Shown here piece after piece: positions 8,015 to 14,769 of a DNA stretch of 15,046 nucleotides. The position numbers and the translations under genes are program-made. Source of the DNA: JAOAFX01 sp965649105 (lineage in GTDB: Bacteria; Hydrothermota; Tepidihabitantia; SM23-42; JAOAFX01); contig CBFGJP010000064.1 in assembly GCA_965649105.1 (NCBI GenBank), forward strand, positions 1 to 15,046. The letters are read 5' to 3'. The notes beneath the pieces are model-generated. The model saw nothing but the letters and a program-made list of their open reading frames with translations, was not told the origin of the DNA and did no database searches. Positions within the stretch are counted from its first letter, which is position 1. Each line of letters begins with the position of its first letter.

Positions 8015-8491
8015 ATGCATATTGGGATAATTTATTATTCCGTTACTGGCACGACTGAAGAGTTTGCCAGTCGGATAGCCAATGCTTTGATTAAAGATAA
8101 ACACCATGTTGAACTTATCAATATTAAAACGGATGTAAAAGTGACAGGGCCGGGGCAGAGTTTTAAAATTTTAAATGAACCTGATTGTTCAAGATTTGAT
8201 TTAGTCCTATTTGGCTGTCCGGTTTGGGCTTTTTCAGCCTGTCCGGTTCTTATTGCAGCAATAAAAAAATCAAACGGGCTTTCCGGTAAGAAAGTCATTC
8301 CATTTGTTACAATGGGATTCCCTTTTAGATTTCTTGGAGGAACTCAGGCGTTAAGACAGATTGAAAAAGATGCAAAAAATAAAGGCGCAGATGTTATGCC
8401 GGGTATTGTAATCCCAAAACTATTCCATGATTTCAAATCACTTATGGATAAGGCGGTATTGGAGATAATTGAAATTGTAAAAAGACCTTGA
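8015..8491 (+). CDS. Flavodoxin family protein (FMN electron carrier)
   Basis: This 158-residue flavodoxin-like protein has the FMN phosphate-binding loop SVTGTTE (9-15) after the first beta strand, a second flavin-contact loop around GCPVWAFSACP (about 68-78) and a third loop near VTMGFPFRFLGG (about 98-109). The length suits a short-chain flavodoxin or flavodoxin-like NADPH reductase; no fused domain is present. Its start is set by GGGAGG four bases before the ATG. The radical SAM stop lies 9 bp upstream, so the pair is clearly one transcript. The likely job is feeding electrons to the radical SAM clusters, by analogy with flavodoxin-driven SAM enzymes; this is inference from position. The last bases of the gene are shared with the promoter of the ferredoxin gene. 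Confidence 0.87.
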   Translation: MHIGIIYYSVTGTTEEFASRIANALIKDKHHVELINIKTDVKVTGPGQSFKILNEPDCSRFDLVLFGCPVWAFSACPVLIAAIKKSNGLSGKKVIPFVTMGFPFRFLGGTQALRQIEKDAKNKGADVMPGIVIPKLFHDFKSLMDKAVLEIIEIVKRP

Positions 8492-8515
8492 ATCTCAACG
8501 AATTTTCATTATAAT
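8488..8515 (+). promoter_or_regulatory. Promoter of the ferredoxin-like gene, predicted leaderless
   Basis: A TTGAAT -35 (8488-8493) overlaps the flavodoxin stop. A 16-bp spacer follows, then a perfect TATAAT -10 (8510-8515). The ATG at 8522 is 6 nt further on, with no Shine-Dalgarno between. The ferredoxin gene therefore appears to have its own leaderless transcript even though it lies just 30 bp after flavodoxin. Confidence 0.72.
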
Positions 8516-8521
8516 AGCGCG

Positions 8522-8971
8522 ATGGATATTAAAATTACCGAGGAAAGAAGAAAGAAGAAACCCTATGTGGTAATTGAATGTCCAGAAAGGATACCATGTA
8601 ACCCCTGTGTTGACGCCTGTCCTCAAGGGGCGATTACAATTGAAGGTAGCATAATTGAATTGCCGCAAGTGGATTATGAAAAATGCACAGGCTGTTTAAT
8701 GTGTATTCCCAGGTGCCCGGGATTGGCGATTTTTGTTATTGACGAAAGGCCCGAAGCACATTCCATTATATATATCCCATATGAATTATTACCAATTCCT
8801 GAAAGAGGTGCCCGGGCAATAGGTCTTGACCGTGAAGGTAGAGAAAGGTGCGAGGTGGAAGTAGTAAAGGTTTTACAATCGCCAAAGTTTAACCGTTGTA
8901 CAGTTATAGGGATTTCTGTTCCCAAGGGTCTTGAAAATGAAATAAGATTTTTTAAGTTAAAAAGAAAATAA
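8522..8971 (+). CDS. 2x[4Fe-4S] ferredoxin-like protein, related to small subunits of FAD-dependent dehydrogenases
   Basis: This 149-residue protein has an N-terminal bacterial-ferredoxin fold with C20, C26, C29, C33 and C55, C58, C61, C65. The second set is a classical CxxCxxCxxxCP. The first is atypical, with C20 six residues before C26 where a CxxC would be usual. The pattern IECPERIPCNPCVDACPQGAI, then VDYEKCTGC and CPGLAIFVI, followed by a domain with PYELLPIPERG and GLDREGR, recalls the Fe-S components found with amine or proline dehydrogenase (HcnB-like FAD) complexes. Here no such dehydrogenase is adjacent. It may instead carry electrons for the neighbouring radical SAM/flavodoxin pair. 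Its last 15 bp overlap, tail to tail, the 3' end of the threonine aldolase gene. Confidence 0.82.
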   Translation: MDIKITEERRKKKPYVVIECPERIPCNPCVDACPQGAITIEGSIIELPQVDYEKCTGCLMCIPRCPGLAIFVIDERPEAHSIIYIPYELLPIPERGARAIGLDREGRERCEVEVVKVLQSPKFNRCTVIGISVPKGLENEIRFFKLKRK

Positions 8972-10009
8972 TTTTTTTAATGTCGCAACAGTAAATTTTA
9001 TATCTTCTTCTGTAATTCCATAATGCGTGACCATTCGAAAACGGTTTGGCCCGGTGCTTAAAAATTTTATACCCTTTTCTTCCATTTTTTTCAATAGATC
9101 CTGGGCAGAAATTTTGTTACTGATGAGGTCAAAATAAATGATATTAGTCTTTACTTTTTGAAGATCTATTGCCAGTTCTGAAATTTCTGATATACCTTCC
9201 GCAAGCAACTGGGCATTTTTGTGGTCTTCTTTTAATCTATCGATCATATCCTCCAGAGCAACAATGCCTGCCGCAGCTATTATTCCTGCCTGGCGCATAC
9301 CGCCGCCCAGCATCTTTCTATATCTTCTTGCTTCTTTGATAAATTCCTTTGTTCCACAAATTAGTGAACCGACGGGTGCCGATAATCCTTTTGATAGGCA
9401 GAAACTTAAAGAATCAACATTTTGGGTCAATTTTTGAATATCAACATTTAAAGCCACCGAGGCATTGAATATTCTTGCACCATCAAGGTGCACCTTTAAA
9501 CCGTAATTGTGGGCAAGTTTGCATACTGCATTTGTGTATTCTACTGTCAGGGGAGTACCATAACAGCGGTTATGTGTATTCTCAATACATATTAAGCGGG
9601 TTCTCGGATAATGAATATTATTGCCCCTTATTGCTGACTCGATTTCTTTTAAATCCATTGTGCCATCATCCTGATTAATCACAGTATGAGGATGTATGCC
9701 CCCAAGTGCTGATATGCCGCCAACTTCATTCAAAAATGTATGGGAGAGATTACCAAGGATAATCTCATCACCTCTGTTACAATGGCTTAATATCGATACG
9801 AGATTGCCCTGAGTGCCACTTGAAACAAGCAACGCGGATTCCTTGCCGATAATTTCGGCCGCAATTTTTTCCAGTCTATTGACCGTGGGGTCTTCTTCAA
9901 AGACATCGTCACCCAATTCCGCTTCAGATATTGCCTTCCGCATCCGCGCTGTTGGTAATGTGACGGTATCACTTCTTAAATCAATTATCTTGTTATTTTG
10001 GCTTGCCAT
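8957..10009 (-). CDS. ltaE: Low-specificity L-threonine aldolase
   Basis: This 350-residue fold-type I PLP enzyme should cleave L-threonine or L-allo-threonine to glycine and acetaldehyde. Family marks are LRSDTVTLPT near the start, GDDVFEEDPT, SSGTQGN (63-69), ENTHNR, HLDGAR (D176 pairs with the pyridine nitrogen), and the Schiff-base lysine K207 in CLSKGLSAPVGS, followed by MLGGGMRQ. I chose the ATG at 10009 because conserved sequence begins directly after it and it lies 5 bp past the stop of the purF-like gene. An upstream ATG at 10045 would add 12 residues unlike the family and overlap the purF-like gene by 31 bp. It is probably co-transcribed with that gene. With thrC about 7 kb away, the window encodes both a threonine-forming and a threonine-cleaving enzyme. 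Confidence 0.92.
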   Translation of the reverse strand: MASQNNKIIDLRSDTVTLPTARMRKAISEAELGDDVFEEDPTVNRLEKIAAEIIGKESALLVSSGTQGNLVSILSHCNRGDEIILGNLSHTFLNEVGGISALGGIHPHTVINQDDGTMDLKEIESAIRGNNIHYPRTRLICIENTHNRCYGTPLTVEYTNAVCKLAHNYGLKVHLDGARIFNASVALNVDIQKLTQNVDSLSFCLSKGLSAPVGSLICGTKEFIKEARRYRKMLGGGMRQAGIIAAAGIVALEDMIDRLKEDHKNAQLLAEGISEISELAIDLQKVKTNIIYFDLISNKISAQDLLKKMEEKGIKFLSTGPNRFRMVTHYGITEEDIKFTVATLKKLFSF

Positions 10010-10014
10010 TGTTA

Positions 10015-11424
10015 TTAATCTGCAATTTCTTTTCCAGTCCAGCAATATGTGCAGAGTTGTTTTTTTGATAAACCAGTCGCCTGAATCATATCTTCCAATT
10101 TTTGGTATCTCAACGATGTTATGTCTAAATCGCGTTCCATTTGTCTGAGCAACTTTTTATATTCTTTTGAATCCGTATCGAGATACGGTTTGATGTTTTT
10201 GGGATGATGACCGAGCATTTGTTTTAAAATCCTGCGGGCGAAGAGTTCGTCAAGGGTCCGTGTGGAAAAGAGAAATTTACAGGGAAACATCAGGGCAGGA
10301 CAGGCAGGCCGGACATGAATTTCTTTTGCCCCGGCGTACCATAATTTTACCAGAAGGTAATTTTTCAATTGCGTTCCCCTGACGATAGAGTCTTCGGTTA
10401 TGGCGATTTTTTTATTTTTGATTAAAGATTCTACGGTAATTTGCTTCATTAGTGCAACCAAATTTCTTATTTCCTGGGAAGGTGGAACATAACTGCGCGC
10501 CCATCCCGGTGTATATTTCAACAAAGGAATTCTCACAGGGACTTTTGATTCATAAGAATAACCATGGGCATAGGCAGTACCTGAATCAGCAATTCCTGCG
10601 ACCATATCTACATTAACATCATCCCGCTTTGCCATCAATCTTCCCGATTCTTCCCTAAATTCCTCAACATTTCTACCTTCATATTCAGATGCTGGAAATC
10701 CGGTATAGACAAATAGAAAAGTGCATAATCTCAAATCATTGGTTGGTTTCTTAATCGGTTTTATCCGTGTTTCAGTTAATAAAACTATCTCGCCCGGTCC
10801 CAGAAACTTTTCGGTTGTGAAGCCTAAATTTTTATAAGAACAGGTTTCTGAGACTACGATTTTATCACTATTACGGGTAGCCAGAACCAATGGTGTCCTT
10901 CCGTATCTATCGCGTACGGCATATATCCCTTCTTTTCCTAAAAGTAAAAGTGACATTGAACCTTCAATCTGACTGAACATATATTCAATGCCATCAATCA
11001 AATCTTTCCCTTTGTTTATGAGATGAGCGACGAGCTCAATTTGATTTACCCGGTTATCATAGACTTCAGTCAAGACAATACCTTCTTGGATCAATTTTCT
11101 GGCAATATCATTTTGATTGTCAATGTAACCAGTGCCGCATATCGCATACTCACCGAATTTCAATCTCATTATCAAGGGTTGGGTATCACGGTCGCTTATC
11201 ACACCCAAGCCTGCATTCCCATACATATGCATAAAGTCAATATCCTCATAGAATCTTGATTTAAATTGCGCCTTGGCTATACTGTGAATTTTCTTGGTTA
11301 TCTTTTTACCATCGTATATTGCTATCCCACCATATTCAGTGCCAAGATGGGAATGATAATCTGTTGCATAAAAAAGATGTTCTTTGCAGTCTTTTTTTGT
11401 GATTAAACCAACTATGCCACTCAT
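10015..11424 (-). CDS. PurF-like amidophosphoribosyltransferase homologue with degenerate glutaminase site
   Basis: This 469-residue protein has the two-domain plan of glutamine PRPP amidotransferase, the first enzyme of purine synthesis. The C-terminal phosphoribosyltransferase domain keeps a PRPP loop, ITEDSIVRGTQ (342-352; usually DDSIVRGT, here E344-D345). Cysteines C234, C382, C458 and C461 match the [4Fe-4S] ligand positions of the Bacillus-type enzyme. The N-terminal Ntn-hydrolase domain starts MSGIVG, so the nucleophile Cys is Ser. The usual HVRYST segment is missing (GLGVISDRDTQP, 72-83), and HNGNLVN reads as TGYIDN, losing the oxyanion-hole Asn. Glutamine hydrolysis is therefore doubtful. 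Similar MSG-starting relatives occur, as I recall, in Bacteroidota. It may use free ammonia or do another job. It has its own leaderless-type promoter. Confidence 0.87.
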   Translation of the reverse strand: MSGIVGLITKKDCKEHLFYATDYHSHLGTEYGGIAIYDGKKITKKIHSIAKAQFKSRFYEDIDFMHMYGNAGLGVISDRDTQPLIMRLKFGEYAICGTGYIDNQNDIARKLIQEGIVLTEVYDNRVNQIELVAHLINKGKDLIDGIEYMFSQIEGSMSLLLLGKEGIYAVRDRYGRTPLVLATRNSDKIVVSETCSYKNLGFTTEKFLGPGEIVLLTETRIKPIKKPTNDLRLCTFLFVYTGFPASEYEGRNVEEFREESGRLMAKRDDVNVDMVAGIADSGTAYAHGYSYESKVPVRIPLLKYTPGWARSYVPPSQEIRNLVALMKQITVESLIKNKKIAITEDSIVRGTQLKNYLLVKLWYAGAKEIHVRPACPALMFPCKFLFSTRTLDELFARRILKQMLGHHPKNIKPYLDTDSKEYKKLLRQMERDLDITSLRYQKLEDMIQATGLSKKQLCTYCWTGKEIAD

Positions 11425-11429
11425 ATTTT

Positions 11430-11457
11430 ATTATAACCAACTAAGATTTTTTTGCAA
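11430..11457 (-). promoter_or_regulatory. Promoter of the purF-like gene, predicted leaderless
   Basis: On the minus strand there is a TTGCAA -35 (11452-11457), a 16-bp spacer and a perfect TATAAT -10 (11430-11435). Five bases (AAAAT) then lead to the ATG at 11424, with no Shine-Dalgarno. It sits in the 44-bp gap after the amidohydrolase gene, separating the purine-type gene from the chemosensory operon. Confidence 0.72.
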
Positions 11458-11468
11458 GATGGTTGTTA

Positions 11469-12254
11469 TCAATGGAAATATAAGTCTTCTCGTCTCTGCT
11501 TGAAGATGTCATTGTGCGGTGTTACTTTTTTATCAAGGGCAATCTGGGGGTCAATTTCTATTACACGGACACACTCTTCATCATTAACTCTTATTAAAAT
11601 TTCGCCATTGGGTGCGACAATCTGACTTTTACCGATAAACTTTAATTTCTTTGTCCCGCGGTCTTCAAAACCAATTCTGTCGGCAAGGATTGTGAATATG
11701 CGATTTTCTAATGATCTTGTGACCATAGCATCAGGGCAGAAATGCAAAACAAGATTAGCCGGGAGTACTACAATTTGAGCACCTTTCAAGGCAAGGGTTC
11801 TCATCGCCTCAGGATAGATATAGTCAAAGCAAACCAAAATACCAATCTTTACTCCATTATATTCAAAAACCTGATATGGAAGATCCCCCGGTGTGAAAAT
11901 GAACCATTCTTCAAAAAAAAGATGGGTTTTTCGGTAATGTCCAATAATGCCTTTGGCAGACATCAGGATTGCGGAATTGTATAAATTTTCCCCGTCTTTT
12001 TCAGCAAAGCCATAAACAATTGCACATTTTTTTCTTTTGCATAGATTAAGGATAAAATTGTAGGTTTCTGCACCTTTTTTTGGTTCCGCCATTTCAGTTA
12101 GTTCTTGTTTATTTAAAAAAAGATAACCAGTATTAAATAACTCGGGCAAAACGATGAGGTCGGCGTTGATATTGCTTAAAAGTTTTTCTATCTTTTCAAA
12201 ATTTTTTTCTTTTGCACCAAATACAGGACTGAATTGAACGAAGCCCACTTTCAT
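11469..12254 (-). CDS. Carbon-nitrogen hydrolase (nitrilase superfamily amidase)
   Basis: This 261-residue cytosolic hydrolase has the complete nitrilase-superfamily triad: E38 in LPELFNTGY, K109 in HYRKTHLF and C142 in VCFDYIYPE. It should hydrolyse a C-N bond of an amide (for example omega-amidase or N-carbamoyl amidase type), releasing ammonia through a cysteine thioester. The exact substrate cannot be read. Length and the alpha-beta-beta-alpha pattern are normal for a single-domain member. Its ATG overlaps the second CheW gene's stop by 4 bp, so it is the last gene of the chemosensory operon, an unusual partner. One inference is that it makes or removes a compound sensed by the MCP. Another is that it supplies ammonia to the next gene, the glutaminase-deficient PurF-like protein. 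Confidence 0.88.
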   Translation of the reverse strand: MKVGFVQFSPVFGAKEKNFEKIEKLLSNINADLIVLPELFNTGYLFLNKQELTEMAEPKKGAETYNFILNLCKRKKCAIVYGFAEKDGENLYNSAILMSAKGIIGHYRKTHLFFEEWFIFTPGDLPYQVFEYNGVKIGILVCFDYIYPEAMRTLALKGAQIVVLPANLVLHFCPDAMVTRSLENRIFTILADRIGFEDRGTKKLKFIGKSQIVAPNGEILIRVNDEECVRVIEIDPQIALDKKVTPHNDIFKQRREDLYFH

Positions 12255-12676
12255 AGATATTTTTGAATTGCCTTCAGCCGCGCCCCGGACATAATTCTTG
12301 TAAGAGATAGTAACTGGATAATTTCTTCTTCCTTTATTATTATTCCAATTAAAAAATCTTTTGCTCCGGTTATTTCTGGATATGGATGAATTTCATCGGC
12401 AGAGACGATGCCATAGACTTTTTCAACCTTAAATCCAATCATTGTTTTATTTATTTCACTGATGATTACTTCAAAATCTTTTCCCGGTTGAACATCTAAA
12501 AATGATGCAAGATCGAAGATATATAATCTTTTACCGCGAAATTCACAAAATCCAAAAATATTCTTGGGTAATTTTTCTTCAAAATTAATGTTCTTCGGGC
12601 GGATGATTTCTTTTATTTCAGCTATTTCGGTGGCGATTTTAATTTTTCCAATCTGATAATAAAGATAATACTTCAT
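12251..12676 (-). CDS. CheW-like adaptor protein (second copy)
   Basis: This 141-residue protein consists of one CheW-like domain without extensions. The beta-barrel pattern is visible: YYLYYQIGKIKIATEIAEIKEI at the start, GFCEFRGKRLYIFDLASFL (42-60) where classical CheW reads INLRG, then IGFKVEKVYGIV and a closing LLSLTRIM. CheW couples chemoreceptors to the kinase CheA. It overlaps both neighbours by 4 bp (MCP stop and amidohydrolase start), so all three are translated together. It diverges strongly from the other CheW of this operon, so it may couple a different kinase or modulate the same array. No cheA, cheY, cheB or cheR is seen in the window. Confidence 0.82.
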   Translation of the reverse strand: MKYYLYYQIGKIKIATEIAEIKEIIRPKNINFEEKLPKNIFGFCEFRGKRLYIFDLASFLDVQPGKDFEVIISEINKTMIGFKVEKVYGIVSADEIHPYPEITGAKDFLIGIIIKEEEIIQLLSLTRIMSGARLKAIQKYL

Positions 12677-14238
12677 TTTTTCAATTGAATGATTATTTCA
12701 TTCAATTTTGCAACAACCTGTGAAAGCAACTGAGCCGTAGAAGTAAATTGTTCCATAGATGCCGTCTGTTCTTCAACCGCTGCTGAAACTTCCTCGGTTG
12801 CTGTAGCGGTGTCCGCCGCAACCTGTGCGACCTGCTCCACCTTTTTTACCAATTCCTTCGTATTGGTTAACTGGTTCGCGGCTGCATCATTTATCCTGCT
12901 GATCATATCAGTAACCAGATTTACTGCTTTAACAATGCCGGTAAATTCTTCTTCAGTCTGACTGGCGGATATGTTTGCTTCATCAATTTTCTCACGTTCA
13001 AGATTAAGCAGGCGATTAAGTTCCTCTGTTGTCTTATTTATTTCATTTATAAGATTTTCCACGGTCGTTGAAGAACGCTGGGTTTCGTTCGCAAGATTCC
13101 GGATTTCATCGGCAACAACCGCAAATCCTTTACCCTGTTCACCAACCCGTGCGGCTTCAATTGCTGCGTTCAAGGCAAGAAGGTCGGTTTGTTCTGTGAT
13201 TCCTTGAATAATATCAACAATCTTTTTAATTTCTGTTGCCTGATCCCTCAGTTTTGCCATTTTTTCCTCAGTTAATTTTGTTTGTTCAAAGATTTCTTTC
13301 AGGATTTTTGCTTGCTGGACCGTAAATTCCATACCCTTTTTAGCCGATTCCGTGGTCCTCCTTGAAGATACATTTGCCATTTTTACCTGAGAAGATATCG
13401 AGGTAGTAAGATTATCGAGTTCTTCAATAGAATGGGCAATTGATGTGATCGCCTCTGATTGTTCCTGAGCACCTTTGGCAATATGTTGAACAGTTGAGGA
13501 AACTTCTTCAAGTGATGCATTCATTTCTTCAGAAGCAGAAGAAAGATCTTCTGAAGAATTTCTAATCTCTTTACTTAAGTTCTCGATTTCTTCAAGCGAA
13601 GCGCTGGTTCGGGCAAAAAAGTTCTTGCAGGTATAGTAAATTTGTTTTAACAATGGAAGACAATTCAAGTATTCAACATCATCAGATTTCTCAAGTAATT
13701 TTGTCTGGAAATGTTTAAAAATTGTGTTGAGTGAAACAGTAATCACGAGACCGACAAATAACGAAACAATCAGTAAGACCGCAAATAACAGTAATGATTG
13801 GAGAAATGATAAAGGAGAGAACAAACTTAGAATATAAGCCGATGGGGCAAAAAAGGAGAAGGCAATTTCCAGACCAAAGTGATAGCCACTCTCTGTGGTT
13901 TCATATAGGATTCTTTTGGCATGATACATAATTACCCCTGTAAGGAGAGCCGCAATAAAACCATAGAACAAAAATGATAGTAATGAACCTGCATAATTTT
14001 TAAAAAGCAATCCGGAAATTATAAATCCGATAAGTGTAGTTAAAAAAAATAATCCGAAAGTACCTTTTGGCGAATGTTTGGAACCAGCAATGAAGTTGTA
14101 GAAAATGACAATGGTGATAATCAACAGATAAATTGTGTAGTTTCCCTGGACTAAAATTAATTTTCTTGCAATTGGCAAAAAAAGAAACCCTTGGATTAGA
14201 AAGCCCAAAAAAGGAAAAAAATTCTTATTTATTCTCAT
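12673..14238 (-). CDS. Methyl-accepting chemotaxis protein with a six-helix membrane sensor
   Basis: This 521-residue chemoreceptor has about six membrane helices packed into residues 8-175 (roughly 8-28, 34-51, 59-79, 85-105, 121-143, 147-174) with very short loops. It has no large extracytoplasmic ligand domain and no recognisable HAMP domain. The rest is a long helical signalling domain. Its hairpin tip is the highly conserved GITEQTDLLALNAAIEAAR region and following VGEQGKGFAVVADEIRNLA (about 346-383). Candidate methylation helices are SASEEMNASLEEVSST (234-249) and TATEEVSAAVEEQTAS (479-494). No C-terminal pentapeptide for CheR docking is seen. A strong GGAGGT lies 6 nt before the ATG, inside the end of the first cheW. 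The stimulus may be a membrane-linked signal (redox, energy, lipophilic ligand), which is inference. Confidence 0.93.
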   Translation of the reverse strand: MRINKNFFPFLGFLIQGFLFLPIARKLILVQGNYTIYLLIITIVIFYNFIAGSKHSPKGTFGLFFLTTLIGFIISGLLFKNYAGSLLSFLFYGFIAALLTGVIMYHAKRILYETTESGYHFGLEIAFSFFAPSAYILSLFSPLSFLQSLLLFAVLLIVSLFVGLVITVSLNTIFKHFQTKLLEKSDDVEYLNCLPLLKQIYYTCKNFFARTSASLEEIENLSKEIRNSSEDLSSASEEMNASLEEVSSTVQHIAKGAQEQSEAITSIAHSIEELDNLTTSISSQVKMANVSSRRTTESAKKGMEFTVQQAKILKEIFEQTKLTEEKMAKLRDQATEIKKIVDIIQGITEQTDLLALNAAIEAARVGEQGKGFAVVADEIRNLANETQRSSTTVENLINEINKTTEELNRLLNLEREKIDEANISASQTEEEFTGIVKAVNLVTDMISRINDAAANQLTNTKELVKKVEQVAQVAADTATATEEVSAAVEEQTASMEQFTSTAQLLSQVVAKLNEIIIQLKK

Positions 14239-14241
14239 TTT

Positions 14242-14769
14242 TCAACCTCCATTCCGTGAAGTAAGGATTTTTAAGGCCTGATTTAATTTTATAATTCCAA
14301 TCAACCTTCCTTTATATTCAATTATTCCATCAAGAAACTTTTGCTCCTCGGAATTAAAACAATCGGGCAGGGCAAAATACTGGCATTCAGAAGATTTTAT
14401 GATCTCAATCTCTGAATTTACTAAAAATCCAGTTTTTTCATTGGTAGAGGTGGTAACTATGCACACCTGATAATTGCTTACGGGAGAATTTATATTAAGA
14501 AGGTTTTTTAAATTGACTACCGTGATTGATTCTCCTCTTAAATTTATGACTCCTTCAAAATATTGGGGAAGATGTGATACTGAAGTAATTGCGAAATCAT
14601 GTAAAATTTCAAATACCGAATCAAGGTCAACACAATAAAATTCATTACCAACAGCGAATAGTGCATATCCTTTCTCTTCGGCTGGTCCTTTTGTACCTGA
14701 ATTAATTATCGGATTTGAAATTTGGTCTTTAATTTTTTTATTATTATTTTTTTGGGATTTTATCGCCAC
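14242..14769 (-). CDS. cheW: CheW chemotaxis adaptor protein
   Basis: This 175-residue adaptor has a hydrophilic, Lys/Asn-rich N-terminal tail (about 1-32) and then a CheW domain: GYALFAVGNEFYCVDLDSVFEI pattern, GVINLRGESITVVNL (73-87, the canonical INLRG core), a GFLVNS strand and the closing GRLIGIIKLNQAL. I place the start at GTG 14769 because AAGGAG sits 7-8 nt upstream of it. The alternative TTG at 14775 would touch the Shine-Dalgarno. It links receptor and CheA kinase. It is the first annotated gene of cheW-mcp-cheW-amidohydrolase; the MCP follows after 3 bp. Two minus-strand promoters and a possible leaderless 26-codon ORF lie upstream, the latter overlapping this start by 10 nt. Confidence 0.85.
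   Translation of the reverse strand: MAIKSQKNNNKKIKDQISNPIINSGTKGPAEEKGYALFAVGNEFYCVDLDSVFEILHDFAITSVSHLPQYFEGVINLRGESITVVNLKNLLNINSPVSNYQVCIVTTSTNEKTGFLVNSEIEIIKSSECQYFALPDCFNSEEQKFLDGIIEYKGRLIGIIKLNQALKILTSRNGG

Noticed and set aside
10007..10045. Upstream ATG at 10045 for the threonine aldolase
   Set aside because: It would add 12 residues not typical of the family and overlap the purF-like gene by 31 bp; the ATG at 10009 begins just before conserved sequence.
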